A stretch of DNA of 64,000 nt from Heliocidaris tuberculata (Eukaryota; Echinodermata; Echinoidea; Camarodonta; Echinometridae): contig CM046845.1 of assembly GCA_025618425.1 (NCBI GenBank), forward strand, positions 8,487,491 to 8,551,490, in the 5' to 3' direction. Position numbers and translations under genes: made by a program. The notes beneath the pieces are model-generated. The model was not told the origin of the DNA. It saw only the letters and a list, made by a program, of their open reading frames with translations, and made no database searches. Below, in pieces: positions 36,057 through 44,937 of this stretch (position 1 is the stretch's first letter; every line of letters starts with the position of its first letter).

Positions 36057-36434
36057 ATGGCCAAAAATATAAATACAGAGGTAAAGTAGATTCACTGTCG
36101 ACTGCGCGCGGTCGAAATTTATGCCTCCGCCATTGCCATATCAGAAAAGTATTCTAATAGTAACCTCCACGACTACTCCGAAAACTCATTCAGTTCATGG
36201 TTACATGTTCATCCACAAATCTTTCTGCCTTGTGACCTGTGACACCCCCCCCCCCCCAATTTAATCAGTTCATCCTTACATGCCCTTTCAAAAATTGAGC
36301 CAATTTATTAAAAAAAAAAAAAAAAAAAAAGATCTCTGAAGTTGTTGCGGTCACAATCTGTTTTTGGTGATTTTTTTCCATTTTTGTTAAATTTGTGACA
36401 TGTGACCTTTGACCCCTTGAACCCAAAATCTAAA

Positions 36435-36643
36435 CAGCGGATCAAGGATTCCCCCCCCCCTTCAAAAAAAAAAAAGGAGGGCCGAAAATTAAGCTGATTT
36501 TTTTTTTGTGATGGGAAAAAAAGGTCATCAGGAAAAAAAGGGGGGCGGAGCAGATTTGTTTGTGTGTGATTACTAAAAAAAAGGTCATCAGCCAAAAAAA
36601 GGGGGGCCGGGGCCGATTTGCCTCCCCCCGGATCTGCCGCTAT
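36435..36643. mobile_element. hAT-like element, reverse relative of the 34.1-kb copy
   Basis: Starts CAGCGGATCAAGGATTC and ends CCGGATCTGCCGCTA. On the minus strand it carries CTGATGACCTTTTTTT and AGTAATCACACACAAA units matching the element at 34128. Ends are worn and no target duplication is certain. Confidence 0.5.
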
Positions 36644-37484
36644 TAAGGCTCAATTTTATGGTGAGTGATCGCTTGTGTTTGCATTCACACACACAGGAAC
36701 ACACGCACAGACACGCACACATACACTCAATATTAGTATGAAAATCATTTTAATATATATTATGATGGTTATAAATTCAGGCTTGTTTTGATCTTATTTC
36801 ACTGAAATGATATCTGCATATCTAATGGCGTACACAAATAAAGATGTGAAAAAAAATTAGGCTTCAAATTCAACATTTAGTGTTTTTCAAAGAGCTAAAA
36901 TGTAAAATATACCCTCTGTAGATACACTGTATAGTGGAATCATTTTCCTAGTGATAATAAATAAAATTGTCATAGATATCTTGATAGTGCATGTGTGTCA
37001 CAGTGTCAGATCCTTTATTTTTTCGTTTTTAAAAATGAAAAAAAATTGTAATTTTCTAACAGATCTACCAACTCACTTGGGTATAGGTAAATTTCATTTC
37101 CTATTTTCTATTGCCTTTCTCATTCAATCTCTTTGGAAGAGGTGTCATAAACATGTAGATGACAACTCTAGAACATGCATTTCTTTCCCAGTACTTCCAT
37201 GTTTGCTAACCTAAGTATTTCGAGTTAATTTCTTGTAACAATTCAAATTTTATCCAATCACTGTCAATTGTTCTAATTCATTAATGTATGGAACCTAAAA
37301 AGTAAAATGTATAACTGCTAAATGTAGAGAATCTTAGTTTTCAATAGATATCACCCAGGATATCATTTATACTGAGTGATTGCCTAATAATTTGGTCAAA
37401 ATAGTTGGAAACTTACTCATCATGATATTTAATTATTAACATACATTCCACAGTATAACAATAAAAACTCTCACTCAAATCAAT
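36644..37484. other. No gene seen
   Basis: AT-rich unique DNA with a small (CA)n patch at 36685 to 36725. Confidence 0.5.
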
Positions 37485-37520
37485 GATTACAAAAGAACAA
37501 AGCAACAACTTTATTAATCT
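37485..37520 (-). terminator. Possible polyadenylation signal for the minus-strand gene
   Basis: On the minus strand AATAAA (37515 to 37510, inside TTAATAAAG) is followed within about 30 bases by a T/GT-rich stretch (TTGTTGCTTTG...), the usual layout of a cleavage and polyadenylation site. It lies 2.4 kb beyond the stop of the exon at 39905. The DNA in between is AT-rich and mostly unique, which suits a long 3' UTR. AATAAA is frequent in AT-rich DNA, so this is suggestive only. Confidence 0.25.
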
Positions 37521-37889
37521 ATAAAAATGGCAAGGTGTTTTCAAGGAATGATTTCATGGATTGCTTGATTCAGCACATAATAAATGTACATTTGTGCAAC
37601 AACAATATTCATTGTCCCAAATACCTTGTTATAGCAAGTTTCCATTGTATAAAGAATGGAAATACCAACTACCATCAAGCTATTTTCATTATTGTACGTT
37701 CACTCAAAATTATCATCTTTCTTACCATATAAGAGTCTGGCCTTCCTTGCCTAAAACTCTCTCAGCCACAGCTCAAACAAAATATTCACTGTATGCCTTT
37801 AACTTACAAGTCATAATATTGAAAAGCAAGTACTAGTGAAACTTCCTATCCAAGTATCACTTTAGCTATCTGACCCTCTCTGGCCTACA

Positions 37890-38031
37890 CCTCCCCCCCC
37901 CCCCCCAAAAAAAAAAAGAAGAAGAAGAAGAAGAAGAAGAAGAAGAAGAAGAAGAAGAAGAAGAAGAAGAAGAAGAAGAAGGAAAAGAAGAAGAAGAAGA
38001 AGAAGAAGAAGAAGAAGAAGAAGAAGAAGAG
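37890..38031. repeat. C run, A run and (GAA)n array
   Basis: 17 C, 11 A and about 38 GAA units, with one GGAAAA interruption near 37980. Confidence 0.95.
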
Positions 38032-38957
38032 GTGTACGAAACATAGGAAAACTAATTCTTTTCAAATGTTATCAAAAGTTGCACCAGGTAGAGAGAATCA
38101 ATAACATGACCACAAATTGTCAAAGGTAGGGGGGAGGGGGAGGGGCTGAATCAGCAGCTGCCCCTTCAGTATACATATAACATAGGTATGAAGTAAATAC
38201 ATAGTGATGCCATGGCAGCAAACTGGCAAGATAAATAATCTAGTGGAATATAACAAGGTAATATTGCAAGTATACTGTACTTTGTATTTTTTTCTAAAAT
38301 GATCATAATGCAAGCAACAGAAAAGTGCATACTTCTTCTCTGATCATCTCAAAAATTCTGAGCACACACTAAATGCACTGTATAGCATATATTACAACCA
38401 ATAATGCTTTTTTTCCAGAAGAAAACATTTTGATCATGGTTTAGCTAATATGAGACAGTGTAAATTTCACATTTCCTACTTGAATTTAAGCTCACCAAAC
38501 TATCCATTCTTCTAACTTTTCAAGCATCTTATAATTTTGACCCAATTTATGTTTCCTGTCAAGAATAGACTTTGGATTAACTTTGCTTAATGTCTTTTAG
38601 CCAGAACATAGTTTTGGTAAAGATAACATCTGAACTACATTCATTTTGGCCATTGCTATATTACTCTATCGTACACATTTCCTGGTAGATATCATTTATT
38701 TGTAGTTTTGAGCATTTTAAATAATTTCTATTCAATTCTGAAAACAATAATTTTCTGTAGCTACCAGAACCCAAAATTATCTGAAATGTCCTATTCTCAC
38801 TAAATGGTTGTCATTCTAATTTTATTTGGTAATGATGGACAATTACGAAGAAGAAACCTCTTCACATTTTCGGTCCAATAAATTGTGAAGTCATGAAGAT
38901 GCCATAAAAATAATGGCCAAGTTATATGAGAAACAAATAATATACACACATAAGATA

Positions 38958-39117
38958 CATGATAAAATATACATTACTTACAAAGAACATGTAACTTGAA
39001 ACAATAAATGCAACTGAACATGTGCCGAAATGCAACAGACCATGATAAAATATACATTACTTACAAAGAACAAGTAACTTGAAGCAATAAATGAAACTGA
39101 ACATGTGCCGAAATGCC
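38958..39117. repeat. 83-bp tandem duplication
   Basis: CATGATAAAATATACATTAC begins at 38958 and again at 39041; the units differ at a handful of positions (for example AACATGTAACTTGAAAC against AACAAGTAACTTGAAGC). A recent local duplication in the candidate 3' UTR. Confidence 0.8.
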
Positions 39118-39579
39118 ATTCCAGAATATTTATAAGACTAGAATTTAGAATGCAAAAGCCAACAGGCTGAACATCAATATACATCCAACAACTATAATCC
39201 TATATGGCTTTCCACATTTAAGCCAATTCAAGCCCCCTTATGCATGAGGGTAAAAATCTAAATATAAACAAAGGTTATTTCACCCTCCGAATTTTTTATC
39301 ATAGATTGATGCATAAGGTATAAAAGTTAGAATATCACACATAAAAAGTGCTCAAAATTTAAATCACTTTCAAATAATGATAGTTTTATCCAAAGCTTGG
39401 TTGAAATGCATGCCTGCCCAAGTGTTACCTGTGAAAATATGGGCCCTACATTCTTCACTTGAATAAAATATGTTTAAAAGATGACCTCTAGAGTATTTCC
39501 TTTTTTACTCAGCCAATGACCTTGTCACATAATCAATGGACATTTCAGTGAACCATATTTGGCTATAAAAGGTCTTGTC

Positions 39580-39812
39580 TTAACCCTAATCCCATCGGGT
39601 TATTTGAGGGACTTGAAACCACCAGGGGGGGGGGGGGGGGGGGGTTGGCCCCAACTTCAGATCTCGGTCCTGGATCATGCGATCCTCGCAAAAATTTGCA
39701 CAAAGGTAGAGGCCAATGTACACGACTGTATAGTTAGATTTTTCAAATTGTCATTTTTGTATTTTATATTAATTTATGCAAAATAGCCCCCCCCCCGGTG
39801 GGATTAGGGTTA
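39580..39812. mobile_element. Foldback element bounded by TTAA, TIR TTAACCCTAATCCCAYCGGG
   Basis: TTAACCCTAATCCCATCGGG at the left and CGGTGGGATTAGGGTTAA at the right are inverted copies with G and C runs next to them. TTAA at both edges fits a piggyBac-like target. It sits about 90 bases beyond the stop of the exon at 39905. The CCCTAA-like string is part of the TIR and not telomeric repeat. Confidence 0.6.
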
Positions 39813-39904
39813 ACAAGAATGGACCACATTCAGTTAGAAAATATGGTAACAAAATATTTTCCAGTTAACTTCCTTATATTTCATGACCTTCAAACAATTC
39901 TTGC

Positions 39905-40366
39905 TCATATATAACTGTTTAAACAATTTAAACAATTTCTAAACAATGGTTGGGTCTTCTGTACCGATGGTTTGGTATTCAACCATTTCTGTATGTTTAT
40001 TTTGTTTAGTCCCACAAACACCTTTTGGATGCGCTTGGCCAGCTTTGCCGCTCCATCGCCAACAGTCTCCAAGAAGAAATTTTCCAGGATCTGATTAATC
40101 TCTTCACTTCTTATCATCATACGGACCGATGAGTCTTGTGCCGGGAAAACAAGACGCTCCTCGAGTGCTCCCGACACTGGATTGTACATCCTTCGAACTG
40201 TCACTTCTGGCCACTGGCGCAAGAATCTTGAGACTTTATACCAGTCCTTATGCTCCTGTTTCGCTTCCTTTGTGGCCCCATGGTGACCTCTTTTCAGTGC
40301 CTGTAAGATCCTTTCGTAGGTGTCTGCATCCAATGCGGGCGGAGTCCTTGTCCTTTTGGGGATACT
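39905..40366 (-). CDS. Coding exon, integrase-derived / KRBA2-like N-terminal region (tentative)
   Basis: Seen: 153 codons open to a stop, beginning directly after TTTTCTCCTTTTAATTTCAG, a textbook minus-strand acceptor. The reading frame starts in phase 0 and has no ATG near its start, so it needs an upstream exon. GC content is well above the flanks. The protein is basic and mostly helical: TYERILQALKRG, then a HKDW segment, RLVFPAQ-like strand, EEINQILENF and VGDGAAKLAKRIQKVF. Known: integrase-derived proteins such as KRBA2-like proteins and some retroelement integrases have a similar order (a Y-x-I-I helix, HKD, a strand with VP, E-E-L helix, G-H-G-G-R-D and a downstream Cys pair). Here the His and Cys zinc ligands are absent and GDG takes the GHGG place. 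The last codons (AAACAATT-rich, NCLNCLNSYI) look like read-through into repeat or 3' UTR. Could be a host gene exon, a domesticated exon or a transposon relic. Confidence 0.5.
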   Translation of the reverse strand, partial: SIPKRTRTPPALDADTYERILQALKRGHHGATKEAKQEHKDWYKVSRFLRQWPEVTVRRMYNPVSGALEERLVFPAQDSSVRMMIRSEEINQILENFFLETVGDGAAKLAKRIQKVFVGLNKINIQKWLNTKPSVQKTQPLFRNCLNCLNSYI

Positions 40367-40976
40367 CTGAAATTAAAAGGAGAAAACATATATCAAATAT
40401 CTAAAAGTGTTGCTGAATATTGTTTCGACACTACATAATTCAACCATTAATTTCTTAGAGCAACATTGAGCAGGGTCATGGGGTCCCAACCTTTCTGCAT
40501 ATATGGGCAATTTCGCAGTAAATTGGACATGTGTGCACAAATTAAAAATGATATTTGGCTCAAGTGCTTCAAATAATTAGGTAAAACAGGAGTTGAAGTT
40601 ATAAGATTCATAATTTTTAAGAGCAATTTTTTTTGCCATTTTGATTTTTAAAATGGTCACAAAAGCATGTCAACTTTTTGATAAAAAAGAGTGCATTAGC
40701 ATGTTACTTTCATGCAATATTTCCACTGTAATGTACCATACTTCCTACATGCATTCTTTCACTTGGACGAGATTGGCAAAGAAGTATTTAAAAAAAAAAA
40801 AAGAAAAAAAAAAAAAATTCTCAGAAAGGACTTTGACGTATTTTTGGATCAAACTGTTCATGAAGGGCATCACATCATTTACCGAAAATATGGATATGTT
40901 TATTTATGTATATTTATTATATTATAATACAATAACACTTGCTCTTAATTATTACTTCTGGCTCTAAAGTATAATA

Positions 40977-42690
40977 TTTCTTAAAGTGTAACCTGTCTTA
41001 AGGTGTAACTTGGCTACAAGGCTGCCATGTCATAAGGTGTAGCCTGTGTTTAGATCTTAACTTACTCTTAATTATTACTTTGTTTAAATATGAATACTTG
41101 CTAAGGTTCAATCTGGCTCTAATCTAAAGTACATTTTTAATCCTTCTTAAAGTGTAACCTGTCTTAAGGTGTAACTTGGCTTTCTAAGACTAACAAGGCA
41201 TAAGGTGTAGCCTGTTGCTAGGTTTTAGCTTACTTTAAAAATGAAAACTGGCTCTAAAGTATAACTCTTCTTAAAGGGTAACCTGTCTTAAGGTGTAACT
41301 GGGCTTTAAGGCTAACAAGGCTTAATGCTTTTGTCCTACATGTACATGTAACATTCTAATCTGGCTCTGAAGTGAATCCTTGAAATTTAATCTGACAACT
41401 GCATGCTCTTCCAAGAAATAAATCTGCACAGTAAAACACACTTTGATTTACACTCATTACACTGTCCAGCAAAATATGAAGAAAACCAAATGGGGGGGGG
41501 GGGGAGAATATTTTATGCCTTTAGAAAAAATATGACCAGAGGACCTGCAACTTTAAAGTGTCCCCTTACTCTTAATTGTTACTCCCGTCTAGAGCGACTC
41601 CTGCCTAAGGGTTAATGTTACTCTGAATTAAACCCTTCTTAAAGTGTAACCTGTCTTAAGGTGTAACTTGGCTACAAGGCTGACATGTCATAAGGTGTAG
41701 CCTGTGTTTAGATCTTAACTTACTCTTAATTATTACTTTGTTTAAATGTGAATACTTGCTAAGGTTTAATCTGGCTCTAAAGTACATGTACATGTACAGG
41801 TATAACCCTTCTTAAAGGGTAACCTGTCTTAAGGTGTAACTTGGCTTTAAGGCTAACACAGCATGAGGTGTAGCCTGTTGTTAGGTTTTAGCTTACTTTA
41901 AAAATGAAGACTGGCTAAGGTTTAATCTGGCTCTATAAAGTACAACCCTTACTTGGCTTTCAGGCTAACACGGCATAAGTTGGAGCCTGTCTTTAGGTTT
42001 TAGCTTACTCTTCAATACATATTACTTGGTAAAAAAGAATGAATACTGGCTAAGGTTTAATCTGGCTCTGAATTAAACCTTTCTTAAATTAATGTAAAAT
42101 GTCATAAGGTGTAACTTGGCTTTAAGACACAGTTAAACGCAGTGGCTAACTGATCAAAAAAGTTCTCAACTGAGCTTCCTGACCTGCATAATTATGTTCA
42201 GATGGGTGAAAAAACTACAGAGAAAGCAAAAATAATGAAGATCATGCATTCATTATTATGATATCTATGAATTTGCTTTAAAATATGGTGGTATACAACC
42301 AAACACAGTAGTCTGTGGAGGGGATATTTTAGATTTTCCCTTTTTTGAAGCACTAAATGATGACCTTAAATTCTTATTTTTTCACAGGTTCATTTTTACA
42401 CCTCATCACATACTCTGTACATAAGATCATTCAGCTCAGATTTATTAAATCTGGAAACTGTTAAATTTTGCCTAAAGTTAAAGTTTAAACATGGCTTAAT
42501 GTTTTGTCTTAACATTATTATTGTAATCTGGCTCTAAAGTGAATCTCTGAAATTTGCTCAAGCAACAGCTGCTCTGAAAAAAATAAATCTGCATAGGTAA
42601 GACACACTTTGATTTACACTCTCATCTTTTCTACACTTTCTGTCCGGCAAAATGAAATTAAAAATGACCAAAAAACATGCTTTTAGAGAA
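40977..42690. repeat. Degenerate higher-order repeat of TAAGGTGTAACTTGGCT-type units
   Basis: Units such as CTTAAAGTGTAACCTGTC, TAAGGTGTAACTTGGCT, TAAGGTGTAGCCTGT and TTAATCTGGCTCTAAAGT recur many times in the same order with variable spacing. A block starting at about 40981 recurs nearly unchanged at about 41638, so a period of roughly 660 bases is laid over the shorter units. A further related block (GGCTTAATG..., TCTGGCTCTAAAGTGAATC, ACACACTTTGATTTACACTC) occurs at 41327 to 41480 and again at 42494 to 42650. No coding potential. Not a simple microsatellite and not recognised as a known family; it lies between the two minus-strand exons and may be intronic. Confidence 0.7.
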
Positions 42691-42966
42691 AATATAAGTT
42701 AAATACCCTCGCTTAAACTCGCCCTCATTTTTCGAGGGCAAGCTGTCCGTGGGGCGACCTGTACTCTCGAGGGCAATTTTGTCTCGGGCCAAGTCGGATT
42801 TCATCAGGGGAAGACGCAACGAGCCAAATCCAATAGAGTATCACCTTTTTCTCGGATTATTTCACAAAATCAGTAAACTAAACATCGGTTAGGAATAGAT
42901 TACACTAGTCTATATAGGCCTAGATGCCCAATTAGAACTTATTAGGTTAGGATAGAAAGAGGATAA

Positions 42967-43188
42967 CATGCTTTTGAGGGCATTTTAGCTGGATATGTTG
43001 TGACCCGATATGGGTCAGCTCAGAATGGTTTCATGGGCAACTCCAATGAAGCAATCTGTCTCTACGAGGGGGCTGACCAGATTAAGTACCAACATTATAG
43101 CCCCACGAGAAGAGACAGATCCCATCGGTCAACGAGAGGAGACCCTGTAGGCTGTAATCATGATTGGATTCCAAAGCTACAAGGCTAG
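42967..43188 (+). other. Short open frame in GC-richer DNA, unassigned
   Basis: From 42967 a 73-codon frame is open on the plus strand, opposite to the neighbouring exons, with balanced amino acid use (for example TRYGSAQNGFMGNSNEAICL) and no low-complexity run. It follows a weak acceptor-like TTTTAG. It has no good ATG, no clear donor and no recognised domain. It could equally be a stretch of older repeat or regulatory DNA. Confidence 0.15.
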
Positions 43189-43470
43189 CCTAAGGCTAAG
43201 CCTTATGCAAGTTAGACCCATGGGCCATAGCTTTGCATACATGTGTGCGCATGTTTTTTTTTTGTTTTTTTTTTTGAGTCTAGATTCATTTGTTCAGAAA
43301 GCAATGCAGTAGACTGTAAAAGCTGTCATTATTGCGAGGGTTTTACTTTTATTTTCGCAAACTTTGTGAGTCACATTCACAACTTCGCAAAAAATTCCTA
43401 CCACTTCAATGTAGAGACTAGAGTAGAGAGAGGTCTAGTACTCGCCTAGTAGTATAGGCCTAGACTCTTT

Positions 43471-43663
43471 GGACCGTATTCTGAAGTCTGGTCTAGCCTA
43501 ATCAATCCAAAAGTCTAAAGTCGAGTTTAAGGAAGGCATAACAAAGACTTTAGAGTTAGACTCTTGGTCCAGTTTAAACCTTCGTAAGACTTGACTTTAG
43601 ACCTTGGCTTTGGTTTAGACCTTCTACTCTACTCTAGTTAGACTTGACTTCAGAATACGGGCC
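43471..43663. mobile_element. Foldback element, TIR GGMCCGTATTCTGAAGTC
   Basis: The left end GGACCGTATTCTGAAGTC and the right end GACTTCAGAATACGGGCC are inverted copies. The interior is built of diverged GTCTAAAGTC and AGTTTAGAC-like short repeats, so most of the 193 bases could fold back. No coding capacity. A miniature inverted-repeat element; superfamily not determined, since no clear target duplication is visible. Confidence 0.7.
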
Positions 43664-44002
43664 TAGATATCCTTAGACCGAAAAATCAGTCTATTTCGGT
43701 CAGGAAATGTTCCGCTGAGACTTCGTCTGGCTTCACGGAATGTCAGAAAATGTTGAAAAACTCCTCCGAACAGACGGATTTTTCAGTCTAAGATATCCTA
43801 TGCCATGGCATGCATATGACAGGTCTAGACTCTAGCTTTAGCACTCGCACCGCGGTAGGACCTTTTGTGTAGTGAAACTTAGCAGTACACAACACCTAGT
43901 AAAAAAGAGTCTTAAAATTATGATTATTGTAACAAAAAAATATATTGTCCATGAATTATGTGTCTTTTATTATTATCTTTGCTGCCAAGATGTTTTTTAA
44001 TC

Positions 44003-44160
44003 CCAAGAGCGCTCAAATCTTTAATTCTGAGCATATTTTTGCAAGGCCCTGTATAATTTGGAATTGTATTACAATTTGTAGATCTAGTCTAAATCCAATT
44101 CAAAACACTGGAGGGCCTCACAAAAAATATTCTCAAATTAAAGATTTGAGCACTCTGGTG
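44003..44160. mobile_element. Foldback element of about 158 bp
   Basis: The left arm (GCTCAAATCTTTAATT, GAGCATATTTTTG, AGGCCC) is the inverted copy of the right arm (GGGCCTCAC, AAATATTCTCAAATT, AAAGATTTGAGCACT). The arms are about 46 bases with a short unrelated loop. It explains the open frames seen across this interval. No target duplication recognised. Confidence 0.6.
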
Positions 44161-44485
44161 GATAAAAAATAACACAACAGCCAAGGTATAAATGAAAGAC
44201 AGATCATTCATGAGTTTTTAATTTTTTTGGTACAGAAATCATAATTTTAAGATTTATTTTTTGGTTGTGTGCTGCCTAGTTTCAGCAGGGTGGTCCACCA
44301 GCACAAGGTTATATCATAACCTTGTGCATTGTATGAGTGGGCTTTAGTAGTGACATATGCAAAATCGCGAAATTAACACCTCGCGAATTTTAGTGCTAGT
44401 CGGTAGTCCAAAAACAGCGAAAATACTAGTAGGCCTATCTGCTTTTACACTTATCTAACACTACAGTTCTACTGACTTTACTCAC

Positions 44486-44609
44486 TGTCTCTGATACACT
44501 GCTGGGCCCTGGGGTCCTTCTTCGGCTGATCATGCTGATCGTCCACTGGATGAGCATGAGAGCTTGCATACAGAAGCAAGACTAACCAAATTAAAGTTGA
44601 CAATATCAT
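44486..44609 (-). CDS. First coding exon of a putative secreted protein (signal peptide)
   Basis: Seen: an ATG at 44609 (reading leftwards) with G at -3 opens a frame starting MILSTLIWLVLLLYASSHA, a compact hydrophobic stretch ending in a small-x-small cleavage site (S-H-A, then HP). About 22 polar residues follow, with Asp, His, Lys and a single Cys in QQCIRD. The frame then meets GTGAGT at 44485, a strong splice donor, so 41 codons plus one base are coding (phase 1). Read through, the frame stops within three codons, which fits an exon end rather than a whole protein. Upstream there is no obvious TATA box. Inference: N-terminal exon of a secreted protein or peptide precursor; family not recognised. 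The next exon must start by completing a codon with two bases. No such exon is certain in the window, so the rest of the gene may lie in the repeat-filled interval or beyond it. Confidence 0.6.
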
Positions 44610-44879
44610 CCCTGTTAATTGTTATCAATTAAGAGCTAGAGCGAAATTTAAAAAAAAACTACAAAACGAGTGAAAAAAAATTGCTAGAATTCACAAAACC
44701 AAGACCATGCGATCAATGCGGATATAATGGCACTGCATGCATGCACTGCACTGGACTACTGATACGGTGCACGGTGTCGAAAGAGTGCGTATCGCGCGAG
44801 TGCGGCATACGCGTACGTTTTGCATCTTGTTTTTTGAAGAGCTTACACGGCAAGTTGCGGAATAAAACAAGTACGGTTT

Positions 44880-44937
44880 AAGGGCGCGACAGGCGCCTCC
44901 TTGCCCACCCGTCTGCTCCCCCTAAATCCATCACTGT
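44880..44937 (-). mobile_element. Degenerate end of a CAGTGGCGGATTTAG-type element
   Basis: On the minus strand the sequence reads CAGTGATGGATTTAGGGGG, close to the left end of the hAT-like family found at 3315. Only one end is visible. It lies about 270 bases upstream of the signal-peptide ATG, so it would sit in or near the promoter or 5' UTR of that gene. Confidence 0.3.

Larger units (their letters stand above)
37521..39904 (-). other. Candidate 3' untranslated region or downstream intergenic DNA
   Basis: No open frame of interest. AT-rich and mostly unique DNA, broken by a C run and (GAA)n at 37.9 to 38.0 kb, an 83-bp tandem duplication at 38.96 kb and a TTAA-ended foldback at 39.58 kb. 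If the exon at 39905 is a terminal exon, this is its 3' UTR; otherwise it is ordinary intergenic or intronic sequence. Confidence 0.3.

Noticed and set aside
39580..39600. Telomere-like CCCTAA string
   Set aside because: Single occurrence within a terminal inverted repeat; no (TTAGGG)n array.
43945..44172. 75-codon plus-strand frame
   Set aside because: It lies across the foldback element at 44003 and shows no protein signature.
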